A stretch of 64,000 nucleotides of DNA. Source: an uncultured Roseburia sp. (GTDB taxonomy: Bacteria > Bacillota > Clostridia > Lachnospirales > Lachnospiraceae). The notes under the pieces are model-generated. The model saw nothing but the letters and a program-made list of their open reading frames with translations, had not been told where the DNA came from and ran no database searches. The stretch is from positions 62,001-126,000 of the forward strand of contig CALZGM010000005.1 of the NCBI GenBank assembly GCA_945787015.1. Reading direction: 5' to 3'. Numbering within the stretch: position 1 is the stretch's first letter; each line of letters begins with the position of its first letter. A program made the position numbers and the translations under genes. Shown one piece after another: positions 56,110-64,000 of the stretch.

Positions 56110-56910
56110 ATGTATCGTTGTCCAACGTTTCAATTATATGATTATAAGAATACAAAGTGCAATTTCCATACACATACAACACGATGTAAACATGCCATAG
56201 GGACAGAGCGTGAATATATTGAAAAGGCAATCGAAGCAGGGTATCAGGTATTAGGTTTTTCGGACCATTCCCCATATCTCTTTGAGGAGGGGCATGTGCC
56301 GCATAACCGTATGGAGATAGGTGAACTGGAAGGGTATATAAAAGCAGTTGAAAATTTAAAGCAGGAATATAAAAAAGAAATTCAGATTTTTACAGGCTTG
56401 GAGTTGGAGTACCTTCCAAAGTTTTTTGAGAAAACATTTCGTGAAATACGCAAATATCCGTTGGACTATCTGATTCTGGGACAGCACTATTTTGATGAGG
56501 AGTGCCCAGAGGATGGAACCGGGCATGAATGGAAGGACGAAGAGCGTTTGAAAACCTATATAGATAGGGTGATAGAGGCAATTGATACAGGGTACTTTTT
56601 GTATGTTGCACATCCGGATATGATTAACTATGCTGGTGATGAGGCAATCTATAATAAATATATGAAAAGACTTACGATAGAGTTAAAAAAACATAACATG
56701 CCGATTGAAATCAATGTAAATGGGTGCCGTGAAAGAAGAATTTATCCAAATAAGCGTTTTATCGAACTTGGAATAGAAAACGGAAATGATTTTATTATCG
56801 GAGTGGATGCGCATACGCCACAAGACCTTACAGATGGGAATACCTATCAGGAATGTTTGGATTTGGCGCCGGGAGCAATCATGTGGACCGGAGAAAGGCA
56901 GATAAAATGA
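56110..56910 (+). CDS. PHP-domain phosphatase (HisK-type histidinol-phosphatase family)
   Basis: A 266-residue metal-dependent phosphoesterase: NFHTHTTRCKHA (first metal site), VLGFSDHSPYLFEE, GLELEYLP, LILGQHYFDEE, YVAHPDMINY and IGVDAHTPQDL. This pattern is the HisK-type histidinol-phosphatase family. No other his gene is near, so the true substrate may differ. Its last 4 bases overlap the DUF1287 start (ATGA). Confidence 0.85.
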   Translation: MYRCPTFQLYDYKNTKCNFHTHTTRCKHAIGTEREYIEKAIEAGYQVLGFSDHSPYLFEEGHVPHNRMEIGELEGYIKAVENLKQEYKKEIQIFTGLELEYLPKFFEKTFREIRKYPLDYLILGQHYFDEECPEDGTGHEWKDEERLKTYIDRVIEAIDTGYFLYVAHPDMINYAGDEAIYNKYMKRLTIELKKHNMPIEINVNGCRERRIYPNKRFIELGIENGNDFIIGVDAHTPQDLTDGNTYQECLDLAPGAIMWTGERQIK

Positions 56911-57575
56911 AAAAATGCGGAAGAAAAATACTGCTTGCGCTATTCGTTTTAGCTGTGCTTGGTCTGATAGGAATAATGATTTATGAAACCCGTATGTTTC
57001 AAATCACTTCCTCCAAACGCTTGCAGGATTTATATGGAAAACAAATTGAAACCTATGTTAGTAACAGTGATGCCGATGGCGATGGAATCGATGACCGGTC
57101 AGATATTTTGGAAAGTGCCATCAAGTATATTGAGACAAAACCAAAATACAAGAGCAAGTATTATATTTCCGGTTATCCGAATGATGGCTATGGAGTTTGT
57201 ACAGATGTTGTTGCAAATGCTCTGTTGGGAGCAGGATATGATTTAATGACACTTGTGGCTGATGATATTGCGACGAATCCAAATGACTATGACATATTGG
57301 AACCGGATAGAAACATTGATTTTAGAAGAGTAAAAAACTTAAAGGTGTTTTTTAGAAATCATGCAATTTCTTTGACACTGGATGTGAATGATATCGAAGA
57401 ATGGCTGGGAGGAGATATTGTTATTTTTAAACAGCATATCGGAATTGTTTCTGACAGAAGAAATAAAAATGGCATTCCATACGTGATTCATCATAATGAC
57501 CCGATGCAGAAAAGCTATGAAGAGGATATCCTTGAAAAGCGTTCGGATATTGTAGGACACTATCGAATCTGGTGA
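56907..57575 (+). CDS. DUF1287 family exported protein
   Basis: A 222-residue protein, starting at the ATG that overlaps the preceding stop; the earlier in-frame start lies inside the PHP gene. It has a signal anchor (ILLALFVLAVLGLIGIMIYET, about 7-27) and the DUF1287 domain (GYPNDGYGVCTDVVANALLGAGYD, DIEEWLGGDIVIFKQHIGIVSDRR, VIHHN), which resembles an NlpC/P60-like fold with Cys and His. It may be a peptidoglycan amidase or peptidase, not shown. Confidence 0.8.
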   Translation: MKKCGRKILLALFVLAVLGLIGIMIYETRMFQITSSKRLQDLYGKQIETYVSNSDADGDGIDDRSDILESAIKYIETKPKYKSKYYISGYPNDGYGVCTDVVANALLGAGYDLMTLVADDIATNPNDYDILEPDRNIDFRRVKNLKVFFRNHAISLTLDVNDIEEWLGGDIVIFKQHIGIVSDRRNKNGIPYVIHHNDPMQKSYEEDILEKRSDIVGHYRIW

Positions 57576-57684
57576 AATAAGAAAAGTTTAAGAATTTTGG
57601 ACTATGCTTCTTTAAAAGAAAGGATTATTATCAATAAGTGACAGCAAAAGAAAAGTTTGGCTTGGAAAATAAGGAGCAGAACAA

Positions 57685-59142
57685 ATGAAACGATTTGATG
57701 ATGAACTGGAAATGGATGAAAAAACAAACTCTGCTACAGCACGAAAAGAGTATGTGAAATATGGAGTAATGGTAATATTGATTCTGGCGCTGGCGGTTGC
57801 ATTAGTATTTTTACTTCGCCCCAAAAAAGAAGAAACACTGGGGACAGGACCGGATAAACAGACAGAAGCACCGGAAACAACCACAAATATGGAAAATCAG
57901 CAGACGGAAAACTTGGAAACGGAAACAGAAGAACCGGTACAGATTCTAACTGCCGGAACCATCCCGGAAACGAGTGAACAGACGATTGGAATTGATGTGG
58001 CAAAGTATCAGGGTGTTATTGACTGGAAAAAAGTAGCCGCCCAGGGAATCGAATTTGCTATGATAAGAGTGGGCTACCGGTCACTGGAACTTGGAACAAT
58101 GCATGAAGATGAGATGGCCAGATATAATCTGCAGGAGGCTTGTAAGTATGGTATCAAGCTGGGAGCTTATTATTTCTCCTCCGCTGTTACAAAAGAGGAA
58201 GCAGAAGAAGAGGCAGACTGGGTGGCAGAACTGATTTCACAGTATCCGATTACGTACCCGGTTGCTTATGACTGCGAAGGATTTGATAATGAGAAAAATC
58301 GCCACTTCGGTCTTACAAAAGAGGAACGCTCTGACATAGCAAAGGCTTTTATGGACCGAATCTACGAACATGGCTATACACCGATGCTATATGCAGCAAA
58401 AAATGAACTGGCGAATGACACAAAATGGGAAACCGCAGATTTGGAGAAACACTACAGGGTATGGGTGTCACATTATAATACAATAGCAGAGACGGATTAT
58501 GCAGGTGCCTATGCGATGTGGCAGTACACGAATCAGGGAACCGTGGATGGAATTAGCGGAAATGTGGATTTGAATATAGCCTATTTTGGCTATGAAGGAA
58601 CTGAGGCGCCCCACAGCAGTATCTTGCCGGAACAGGTGACAGCAAATGTAGAAGCGCTGATGAATTTTGAAGAAGTTAATGAGGAAGTTACCGCCAAGAA
58701 TAAAACGAATTTGCGTGACAAGCCAAGCCAGGGGGACGACAGTACGGTTGTGCTACAGCTAGTGAACGGGGAGACTGCTGTTCGGACAGGAGTCAGCAAA
58801 AGCGGCTGGTCGAGAGTCGAGTATAACGGAGAAACATACTATGCCGTATCTAGCTATCTTACTACAGATTTAAGCGCACCGGCACAGATGGACACTCCGG
58901 TGGATGATGATGGAATCAAAACAGAATTTACCGCATGTAATGATGTGGTGACAGCAAAAATTGAAGTAAACCTCAGAACATTGCCAAGTGTGACGATGGA
59001 GGAATCACAAATAGCAGCGACTCTGTATCATGGTGAGACGGTTACCAGAACCGGTATTAATACAGATTACGGCTGGTCAAGAGTCGAATACAATGGACAG
59101 ACACTATATTGCGTAAGCAGTTATTTGCAAGCTGCAGAGTAA
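57685..59142 (+). CDS. Membrane-anchored GH25 lysozyme with two SH3 domains
   Basis: A 485-residue muramidase. A single membrane segment (about 29-47) precedes a Thr/Glu-rich linker, a GH25 catalytic domain at about 97-295 (IGIDVAKYQGVIDWKKVAAQGIEFAMIRVGYR, PVAYDCEGFDN, AMWQYTNQG, GNVDLNIAY) and two SH3 repeats (about 325-392 and 415-483; KTNLRDKPSQ and EVNLRTLPSV with SGWSRVEYNG/YGWSRVEYNG). Start follows AAGGAGCAGAACAA. It is followed by a terminator. Confidence 0.92.
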   Translation: MKRFDDELEMDEKTNSATARKEYVKYGVMVILILALAVALVFLLRPKKEETLGTGPDKQTEAPETTTNMENQQTENLETETEEPVQILTAGTIPETSEQTIGIDVAKYQGVIDWKKVAAQGIEFAMIRVGYRSLELGTMHEDEMARYNLQEACKYGIKLGAYYFSSAVTKEEAEEEADWVAELISQYPITYPVAYDCEGFDNEKNRHFGLTKEERSDIAKAFMDRIYEHGYTPMLYAAKNELANDTKWETADLEKHYRVWVSHYNTIAETDYAGAYAMWQYTNQGTVDGISGNVDLNIAYFGYEGTEAPHSSILPEQVTANVEALMNFEEVNEEVTAKNKTNLRDKPSQGDDSTVVLQLVNGETAVRTGVSKSGWSRVEYNGETYYAVSSYLTTDLSAPAQMDTPVDDDGIKTEFTACNDVVTAKIEVNLRTLPSVTMEESQIAATLYHGETVTRTGINTDYGWSRVEYNGQTLYCVSSYLQAAE

Positions 59143-59147
59143 CAAAA

Positions 59148-59199
59148 GAAAAAGCGTATCGGGAGAATTCAAAAAGAAATTTCCACGATGCGCTTTTTC
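59148..59199. terminator. Bidirectional intrinsic terminator
   Basis: GAAAAAGCGTATCG pairs with CGATGCGCTTTTTC (one wobble), with A and T tracts outside. It serves the lysozyme gene and the small gene on the other strand. Confidence 0.8.
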
Positions 59200-59240
59200 T
59201 TTATCTTCATATTCTGTTGTCTTTTCATGGGCTTCACTGA

Positions 59241-59342
59241 TTAGTCGATGAATGGAAGAAAGTCGTTACCACTTACCATTGCTAAACCCATTGCGATAGA
59301 CTCCATATTGTTTTCAAAATATTTTTTAACCTTATTCAACAT
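59241..59342 (-). CDS. 33-residue peptide with a very strong ribosome binding site
   Basis: On the reverse strand AAGGAGG (59351-59357) lies 8 bases before an ATG opening a 33-codon frame. The peptide has a basic amphipathic N-terminus (MLNKVKKYFENN) and a hydrophobic C-terminus (MVSGNDFLPFID). It has no Cys, so a standard AgrD-type thiolactone is not possible. A signalling peptide, a small membrane-active peptide or a regulatory ORF remain open. It sits in the 414-bp gap between the lysozyme and AraC genes, otherwise holding only the terminator and AT-rich sequence with a TATAAT at 59411-59416. Confidence 0.55.
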   Translation of the reverse strand: MLNKVKKYFENNMESIAMGLAMVSGNDFLPFID

Positions 59343-59556
59343 AATTAGTTCCTCCTTAAAATTGGTTTTTATTGTTTTTATGTATCAGAAGCTTCCCTCC
59401 TGACAAGTGTTATAATACAAGGACTCAAGGAAAAATATTAGATGTATTATTAACGAAAAATCAGGCAATATTGACTTTATAAATTGAAAATAAACAGAAT
59501 ATAAATTATAATGAAACTGTAGTTTATAGATAGGAAAGAAATGGAATACGTGTTTT

Positions 59557-60417
59557 ATGATTGATTTAGAAAAGAATTTTGAAAATGTACAATTGGAAGA
59601 AGACAGAGGATTTGATATCCGCTTTGTTACCATGCAGCATAACTCCCCCTGCCACTGGCATAGGGAAATGGAAATTTTATATATCTTAAACGGACACGCC
59701 ACAGTGAACATGGATGGTGAACGCTATGAGGTAAACCCCTTAGAGGCCATAGTCGTTGATTATACCAAAGCCCATGGGGTGCTTTACGCCCTTCCGCAGA
59801 CTATGGGGATTTGTATTCATGTTTCCAGAAGTCTGCTAAATCGCTATCTTTTGAATCAGGAATTGGTTTCTTTTCATTGTATCAGAAAGCATCTGACAGA
59901 AGAAACAAAAGAGGCATATAGCAGAATTTGTGAGACATTAAAGGAGATAACGCTTCTTTACATGAACCAGAAAAAAACTTATCTACTGCGAAATACTTCG
60001 CTAATGCTGAATTTACTGGCAGAGCTGGTTGAATATTTTAGTACACCGGTTACTCCGGTGACCACATATACGCGCCTTACTAATATTGAGAGACTGGAGC
60101 AGGTTTGCGATTATGTAGAGCATCACTATCAGGAGGAAATCGCCTTGCAGGATGCAGCAGATGAGTTAGGACTAAACAGAGAATACTTCTGCCGTTTTTT
60201 TAAACAGAATATGGGAATTCCCTTTGTGAAATACGTAAATCAGGTGCGCATAAACCATATCTATCAGGATTTACTTCACACGGAAGACAGTATTCAGGAA
60301 ATTATGGAACGGCACGGGTTCTTTAACCAGAAGCTTTTTTACCGGATGTTTAAGGAACATTATGGCTGCACGCCGAGAGAGGTCAGAAATTTGGCAAAAA
60401 ACAATCCGTATGTATAA
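59557..60417 (+). CDS. AraC family transcriptional regulator
   Basis: A 286-residue regulator with an N-terminal cupin-type sensing domain (CHWHREMEILYILNGHATVNMDGERYEVNPLEAIVVDYTKAHG-like, about 30-80) and two C-terminal AraC helix-turn-helices (ALQDAADELGLNREYFCRFFKQNMGIPFVKYVNQVRI and IMERHGFFNQKLFYRMFKEHYGCTPREVR). Such proteins usually sense a sugar. No transport or sugar operon is adjacent. Confidence 0.9.
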   Translation: MIDLEKNFENVQLEEDRGFDIRFVTMQHNSPCHWHREMEILYILNGHATVNMDGERYEVNPLEAIVVDYTKAHGVLYALPQTMGICIHVSRSLLNRYLLNQELVSFHCIRKHLTEETKEAYSRICETLKEITLLYMNQKKTYLLRNTSLMLNLLAELVEYFSTPVTPVTTYTRLTNIERLEQVCDYVEHHYQEEIALQDAADELGLNREYFCRFFKQNMGIPFVKYVNQVRINHIYQDLLHTEDSIQEIMERHGFFNQKLFYRMFKEHYGCTPREVRNLAKNNPYV

Positions 60418-60446
60418 ATTTGGCATTGTTACCAACGCATGCCATA

Positions 60447-60475
60447 TTGAAAGTAAGGAAGATGTCTGATAAAAT
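60447..60475 (+). promoter_or_regulatory. Promoter of the SleB-type hydrolase
   Basis: TTGAAA (60447-60452), 17-bp spacer, TAAAAT (60470-60475). Confidence 0.7.
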
Positions 60476-60478
60476 AAA

Positions 60479-60495
60479 TGTAATGATATTGTAAC
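60479..60495 (+). promoter_or_regulatory. Candidate WalR box
   Basis: TGTAAT-GATAT-TGTAAC fits TGTWAH-N5-TGTWAH and starts 4 bp after the -10, as at 26601-26617 for the other secreted hydrolase. Confidence 0.65.
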
Positions 60496-60516
60496 AATTT
60501 CAAAAGAGGATTATGA

Positions 60517-61671
60517 ATGAAGAAAACATATTTAAAGAGAGCGATTGCATCGATATTGCTGCTCTGCTGTTTGTCTCTTACAACTGTTTATGCAGATGTA
60601 ACACAAGATGACATCAACGATGCAAAAGAGCAGGTAGACAATTTAGAGGAACAGGTGGAAGACGCTAAGAATACGTTGGATAAGATAAATGATAAAAAAG
60701 ATGAACTGGAAGGCAATCTAAAAAATCTGAATGGAAACCTGCAGGCGCTTGCAGAGGATATGAATGAACTGGAAGCGGATATTGCTGCAAAGCAGGAAGA
60801 GATTGCTACAGCGACAACGGAATTAGAAGCGGCGGAAGCGCGTTCTGCAAAGCAGTATGATGATATGAAGCTTCGGATACAGTATATGTATGAGAACGGA
60901 AACATGTCAATGCTTTCCATGCTTGTGGAATCAGATTCCATTTCTGACTTCCTGAATCAGGCAGAATATGTGACCAGTATTAATAATTATGACAGAGAGA
61001 AACTGGAAGAATATCAGAAACTACAGGAGGAGATTGAAGAAAAGAAGACGCTGCTTGAGGCAGAGGAAACGGAGCTTTTAGCACTGAAAGAAGAAATGGA
61101 GGCTAAGCAGAAGGAAGTAAGTAACCTGATTGCAGCAACGGAGAGCAACATTTCTAAAACAAAGACTGAGATTGCCAGTGCGGAGGAGAATAAAAAAGAT
61201 TTAGAGGAAAAGCTTAAGTATTGGAAGGAATATGAAAAGGAACTGGAGGCACAAAAGATAAAGGAAGATCTGGCGCGCTGGGAAGAAATTCAGAACATGG
61301 AAAAGGAAGACTGGTCCGGTGTCGAGTATATTCCACTGGATGGCGAGGCATATTTACTGGCAGCGATTATTCAGTGTGAGTCAGATGGAGAACCTTATGA
61401 AGGGAAAATTGCGGTCGGAAGTGTTGTAATGAACCGGGTGCGCCACTCAAAGTTCCCAAATACAATAACCGGAGTGATATACGCGCCAAACCAGTTTGCC
61501 CCGGTAGCCAGCGGACGTTTGGCATATCGTTTAGAGGCAGGCGTGAACGATACATGTAAACGGGCTGCATTAGAAGTGCTAAATGGAAATATTACAAATA
61601 ACTGCCTGTTTTTCCGGACGGTTGTACCGGGAATTGAAGGAACGATTATTGGAAATCATATTTTTTACTAA
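60517..61671 (+). CDS. Secreted SleB-type cell wall hydrolase with PcsB-like coiled coil
   Basis: A 384-residue exported protein: signal peptide (about 1-27), long coiled coil (30-265) and C-terminal SleB/hydrolase-2 domain (about 275-384: YLLAAIIQCESDGEPYEGKIAVGSVVMNR, PNTITGVIYAPNQFAPVASGRL, CLFFRT). SleB enzymes are lytic transglycosylases, with Glu in QCES likely catalytic. The coiled coil shares KQYDDMKLRIQYMYENG and NQAEYVTSINNYDREKLEEYQ with the PcsB-like protein at 42746, so the two domains have been swapped onto one another's catalytic ends. Its WalR box suggests control by wall stress. Confidence 0.88.
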   Translation: MKKTYLKRAIASILLLCCLSLTTVYADVTQDDINDAKEQVDNLEEQVEDAKNTLDKINDKKDELEGNLKNLNGNLQALAEDMNELEADIAAKQEEIATATTELEAAEARSAKQYDDMKLRIQYMYENGNMSMLSMLVESDSISDFLNQAEYVTSINNYDREKLEEYQKLQEEIEEKKTLLEAEETELLALKEEMEAKQKEVSNLIAATESNISKTKTEIASAEENKKDLEEKLKYWKEYEKELEAQKIKEDLARWEEIQNMEKEDWSGVEYIPLDGEAYLLAAIIQCESDGEPYEGKIAVGSVVMNRVRHSKFPNTITGVIYAPNQFAPVASGRLAYRLEAGVNDTCKRAALEVLNGNITNNCLFFRTVVPGIEGTIIGNHIFY

Positions 61672-61699
61672 AACTTCATAAATATAGTATAAAAAGTAG

Positions 61700-61739
61700 A
61701 AAGACTGTTGAAAATGTTATTTTTTTAACAGTCTTTTTT
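61700..61739 (+). terminator. Intrinsic terminator after the SleB-type gene
   Basis: AAAGACTGTT pairs with AACAGTCTTT, then TTT. The 61740-61956 stretch has the thlA promoter and is otherwise unremarkable AT-rich sequence. Confidence 0.8.
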
Positions 61740-61816
61740 GCCCTAAAAGACTGATTTTATCAGCATGTAAGCGGTTACAGAAGCGCTACGTGATGCTGAA
61801 AAACAGAAGAAATATC

Positions 61817-61845
61817 TTGCAATTATATTAAAAATATGGTAGCAT
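61817..61845 (+). promoter_or_regulatory. Likely promoter of thlA
   Basis: TTGCAA (61817-61822), 17-bp spacer, TAGCAT (61840-61845). An untranslated leader of about 105 bases would follow. Confidence 0.5.
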
Positions 61846-61956
61846 GAAGGAGTGCAAAAAAGAAAGAAAACCGTTTGGTTCGAGTTTTTTTTTACTCAAG
61901 ATTGTTAAAAAATTAACAGCAGTATCAGCAGATTTTATGAAAAAGGAGACGAGAAA

Positions 61957-63144
61957 ATGGCACAGAAAGTAGTTTTAGCAGGGGCATGCCGTACCGCTAT
62001 CGGCAAAATGGGAGGCGCATTAAGCAACACTCCGGCAGCAGATTTAGGAGCAATCGTTATTAAGGAAGCAATAAAGCGAGCAGGTGTAAAACCGGAACAG
62101 GTAGATGAAGTATTAATGGGATGTGTTATCCAGGCTGCTCAGGGTCAGAACGTTGCACGTCAGGCTTCTATTAAGGCAGGTTTACCAATCGAAGTACCTG
62201 CAGTTACCTTAAACGTTGTATGCGGTTCCGGCCTTAAATGTGTGAACGAAGCAGCTACCTTAATTATGGCAGGTCAGGCTGATATCGTAGTAGCCGGTGG
62301 TATGGAAAACATGTCTATGGCTCCATATGCCATGACAAAAGCTCGTTTTGGATATCGTATGAACAATGCGACCATCATTGATACCATGGTAAATGATGCA
62401 TTAACAGATGCATTCAATCATTATCATATGATGATTACAGCAGAGAACGTATGTGATAAATATGGTATTACACGTGAGGAATTAGATGAGTTCTCAGCAA
62501 ACAGCCAGCAGAAATGCGAAAAAGCAATCGCAGAAGGCAAATTTGCAGATGAAATCGTTCCGGTACCAATCAAAGTAAAGAAAGATATTGTTGATTTCGT
62601 AACAGATGAAGGTCCACGTGCCGGCACAACCGTAGAATCTCTTGCAAAATTAAAATGTTGCTCAGGCAAGGAAGGCGGACTTATCACAGCTGGTAACGCT
62701 TCCGGTATTAATGATGGCGCAGCAGCTATCGTTGTAATGAGCGAAGAAAAAGCAAAAGAACTTGGTGTTACACCAATGGCTACATGGGTAGCAGGAGCAC
62801 TCGGCGGTGTTGAGCCTGAAATCATGGGTGTAGGTCCTGTTGCATCTACAAGAAAAGTTTTTGCAAAAACAGGCTTAACAATTGATGATATTGATTTAGT
62901 AGAAGCAAACGAAGCATTTGCAGCTCAGTCTATCGCTGTTGCTAGAGACTTGAACTTTGATATGTCAAAGGTAAATGTAAACGGTGGTGCAATTGCACTC
63001 GGACATCCGGTAGGAGCTTCAGGCTGCCGTATTCTTGTTACACTGTTACATGAGATGAAGAGAAGTAGCGCTAAGAGAGGTCTTGCTACACTTTGTATCG
63101 GTGGCGGTATGGGTTGCTCTACAATTGTTGAAAAGTACGAATAA
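61957..63144 (+). CDS. thlA: Acetyl-CoA acetyltransferase (thiolase)
   Basis: A 395-residue enzyme that condenses two acetyl-CoA to acetoacetyl-CoA, the first step of butyrate synthesis. Nucleophilic Cys89 (NVVCGSGLK), the second catalytic Cys in [18 protein letters not shown] and [14 protein letters not shown] are present. Start follows AAAAAGGAGACG. Codons are strongly biased to host-preferred types, as expected for a highly expressed gene. Confidence 0.96.
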   Translation: MAQKVVLAGACRTAIGKMGGALSNTPAADLGAIVIKEAIKRAGVKPEQVDEVLMGCVIQAAQGQNVARQASIKAGLPIEVPAVTLNVVCGSGLKCVNEAATLIMAGQADIVVAGGMENMSMAPYAMTKARFGYRMNNATIIDTMVNDALTDAFNHYHMMITAENVCDKYGITREELDEFSANSQQKCEKAIAEGKFADEIVPVPIKVKKDIVDFVTDEGPRAGTTVESLAKLKCCSGKEGGLITAGNASGINDGAAAIVVMSEEKAKELGVTPMATWVAGALGGVEPEIMGVGPVASTRKVFAKTGLTIDDIDLVEANEAFAAQSIAVARDLNFDMSKVNVNGGAIALGHPVGASGCRILVTLLHEMKRSSAKRGLATLCIGGGMGCSTIVEKYE

Positions 63145-63167
63145 ACCATACATAAAAAGAAAATCAT

Positions 63168-63191
63168 CCGGGAGGCTAATGGCTTCCCGGA
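63168..63191 (+). repeat. Intergenic hairpin between thlA and hbd
   Basis: CCGGGAGG and CTTCCCGG form an 8-bp stem around CTAATGG. No T tract follows, so it is likely an mRNA processing or stabilising element rather than a full terminator. Confidence 0.5.
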
Positions 63192-63224
63192 ATTCATCAT
63201 ACGGAAAACAAGGAGGATATTAAA

Positions 63225-64000
63225 ATGAAAGTTGGAGTTATTGGCGCAGGAACAATGGGACAGGGAATTGCAAAAGCATTTGCCCAGGTAGAAGGATATG
63301 AAGTAGCACTTTGCGATATTAAGCAGGAGTGGGCAGAAAACGGAAAGGCAAAAATTGAAAAAGGCTATGCCCGTCTTGTAGAAAAAGGAAAAATGACACA
63401 GGAAGCAGTAGATGCAATCGTTGCAAAAATTACTCCTGGTTTAAAAGAAGATTTGTGTGCAGATTGCGATTTAATCGTAGAAGCTGCATTTGAAAACATG
63501 GAGGTTAAGAAAACGACCTTTGCTGAATTAGACAAATTTGTAAAGCCTGAATGTATTTTCGCATCTAATACTTCAAGCTTATCCATTACAGAAATCGGAA
63601 ATGGTCTTACCCGTCCAATGATTGGTATGCACTTCTTCAATCCGGCTGACCGTATGAAATTAGTCGAAGTAATTGCAGGTGTAAATACTCCGGAAGAAAC
63701 TGTTGCAACAATCAAGAAGATTTCGGAAGAAATCGGTAAGACACCGGTACAGGTAAACGAAGCAGCAGGCTTTGTAGTAAACCGTATCTTAATTCCAATG
63801 ATTAATGAAGCTGCTTTCATTAAGATGGAAGGTGTTTCTGATATTGCAGGTATTGATGCTGCCATGAAATTAGGCGCAAATCATCCAATGGGACCACTTG
63901 AGTTAGGTGACTTCATTGGCTTAGACATCTGCCTCGCTATCATGGATGTACTTTACAAAGAAACAGGCGACAGCAAATATCGTGCATGTCCGTTAATCCG
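63225..64000 (+). CDS. hbd: 3-hydroxybutyryl-CoA dehydrogenase (partial, runs off the end)
   Basis: The first 258 codons of an enzyme that reduces acetoacetyl-CoA to 3-hydroxybutyryl-CoA. KVGVIGAGTMGQGIAKAFAQ (NAD-binding GxGxxG), SNTSSLSITEIG, GMHFFNPADRMKLVEVI (catalytic His) and GFVVNRILIPMINEAA are visible. Start has AGGAGG spaced 9 bases. It follows thlA, as in the butyryl-CoA operon of Clostridia; the rest of the operon (crotonase, bcd, etf) would lie beyond the window. Confidence 0.95.
   Translation, partial: MKVGVIGAGTMGQGIAKAFAQVEGYEVALCDIKQEWAENGKAKIEKGYARLVEKGKMTQEAVDAIVAKITPGLKEDLCADCDLIVEAAFENMEVKKTTFAELDKFVKPECIFASNTSSLSITEIGNGLTRPMIGMHFFNPADRMKLVEVIAGVNTPEETVATIKKISEEIGKTPVQVNEAAGFVVNRILIPMINEAAFIKMEGVSDIAGIDAAMKLGANHPMGPLELGDFIGLDICLAIMDVLYKETGDSKYRACPLI

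Overview
The window is low-GC Firmicutes DNA, most likely from a butyrate-producing member of the Lachnospiraceae (Roseburia / Eubacterium rectale / Coprococcus type). The signs are strong AGGAGG-type ribosome binding sites, clostridial small families (a DUF4250 protein, a 59-residue Cys-rich DUF6472-type protein), a type III glutamine synthetase, and the start of a thiolase / 3-hydroxybutyryl-CoA dehydrogenase operon. The taxon is inferred from gene content by eye, not from a search.

Layout. 0-8 kb: tail of a chemotaxis receptor, a lipid-anchored or membrane-anchored unknown, a tRNA-Phe/tRNA-Gly pair, a glycogen debranching enzyme, murI, the glycerol antiterminator glpP, a WYL regulator and several small unknown proteins. 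8-18 kb: a compact housekeeping run, ftsH-uvrC-hprK-M18 aminopeptidase-murB-rapZ-whiA-lipid kinase. 18-28 kb: class II fructose-bisphosphate aldolase, type III glutamine synthetase, a class A penicillin-binding protein, a YigZ-family protein, tRNA-Gln, an acyl-ACP thioesterase, an S1-domain protein and a secreted NlpC/P60 hydrolase.

28-38.5 kb is the accessory and most interesting part. It holds two AAA+ ATPases that look like the ATPases of extracellular contractile injection systems (Afp15/PVC15 type), a LuxR-type regulator, a STAND-SARP regulator translationally coupled to the second ATPase, two tandem ADP-ribosyltransferase toxin-like proteins with a shared basic N-terminal leader and shared C-terminal tail, and an unknown charged protein. 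No sheath, tube or baseplate gene is present. A 20-codon scar between the two toxins looks like the remains of a deleted copy of the unknown third gene. An AT-rich gap with three tightly packed DnaA boxes (plus one weaker) follows.

39-64 kb returns to core functions: YitT transporter, CdaR-like regulator, ftsE-ftsX-PcsB-like hydrolase activator, a C-terminal processing protease, prfB with its programmed +1 frameshift, a YdjG/YdjH/YdjI-like membrane stress cluster, a threonine cluster (ThrR-like ACT protein, homoserine dehydrogenase, COG3635 phosphomutase-like candidate homoserine kinase), mtnN, glpK behind a terminator leader that GlpP may control, a PHP phosphatase, a DUF1287 protein, a GH25 lysozyme, a 33-residue peptide gene, an AraC regulator, a SleB-type hydrolase with a PcsB-like coiled coil, and thl-hbd.

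Regulatory links that can be read: the two secreted hydrolases at 26.6 and 60.5 kb both carry a TGTAAY-N5-TGTAAC direct repeat (WalR box) just downstream of their -10 elements, and glpP (6 kb) probably acts on the glpK leader (54.5 kb).
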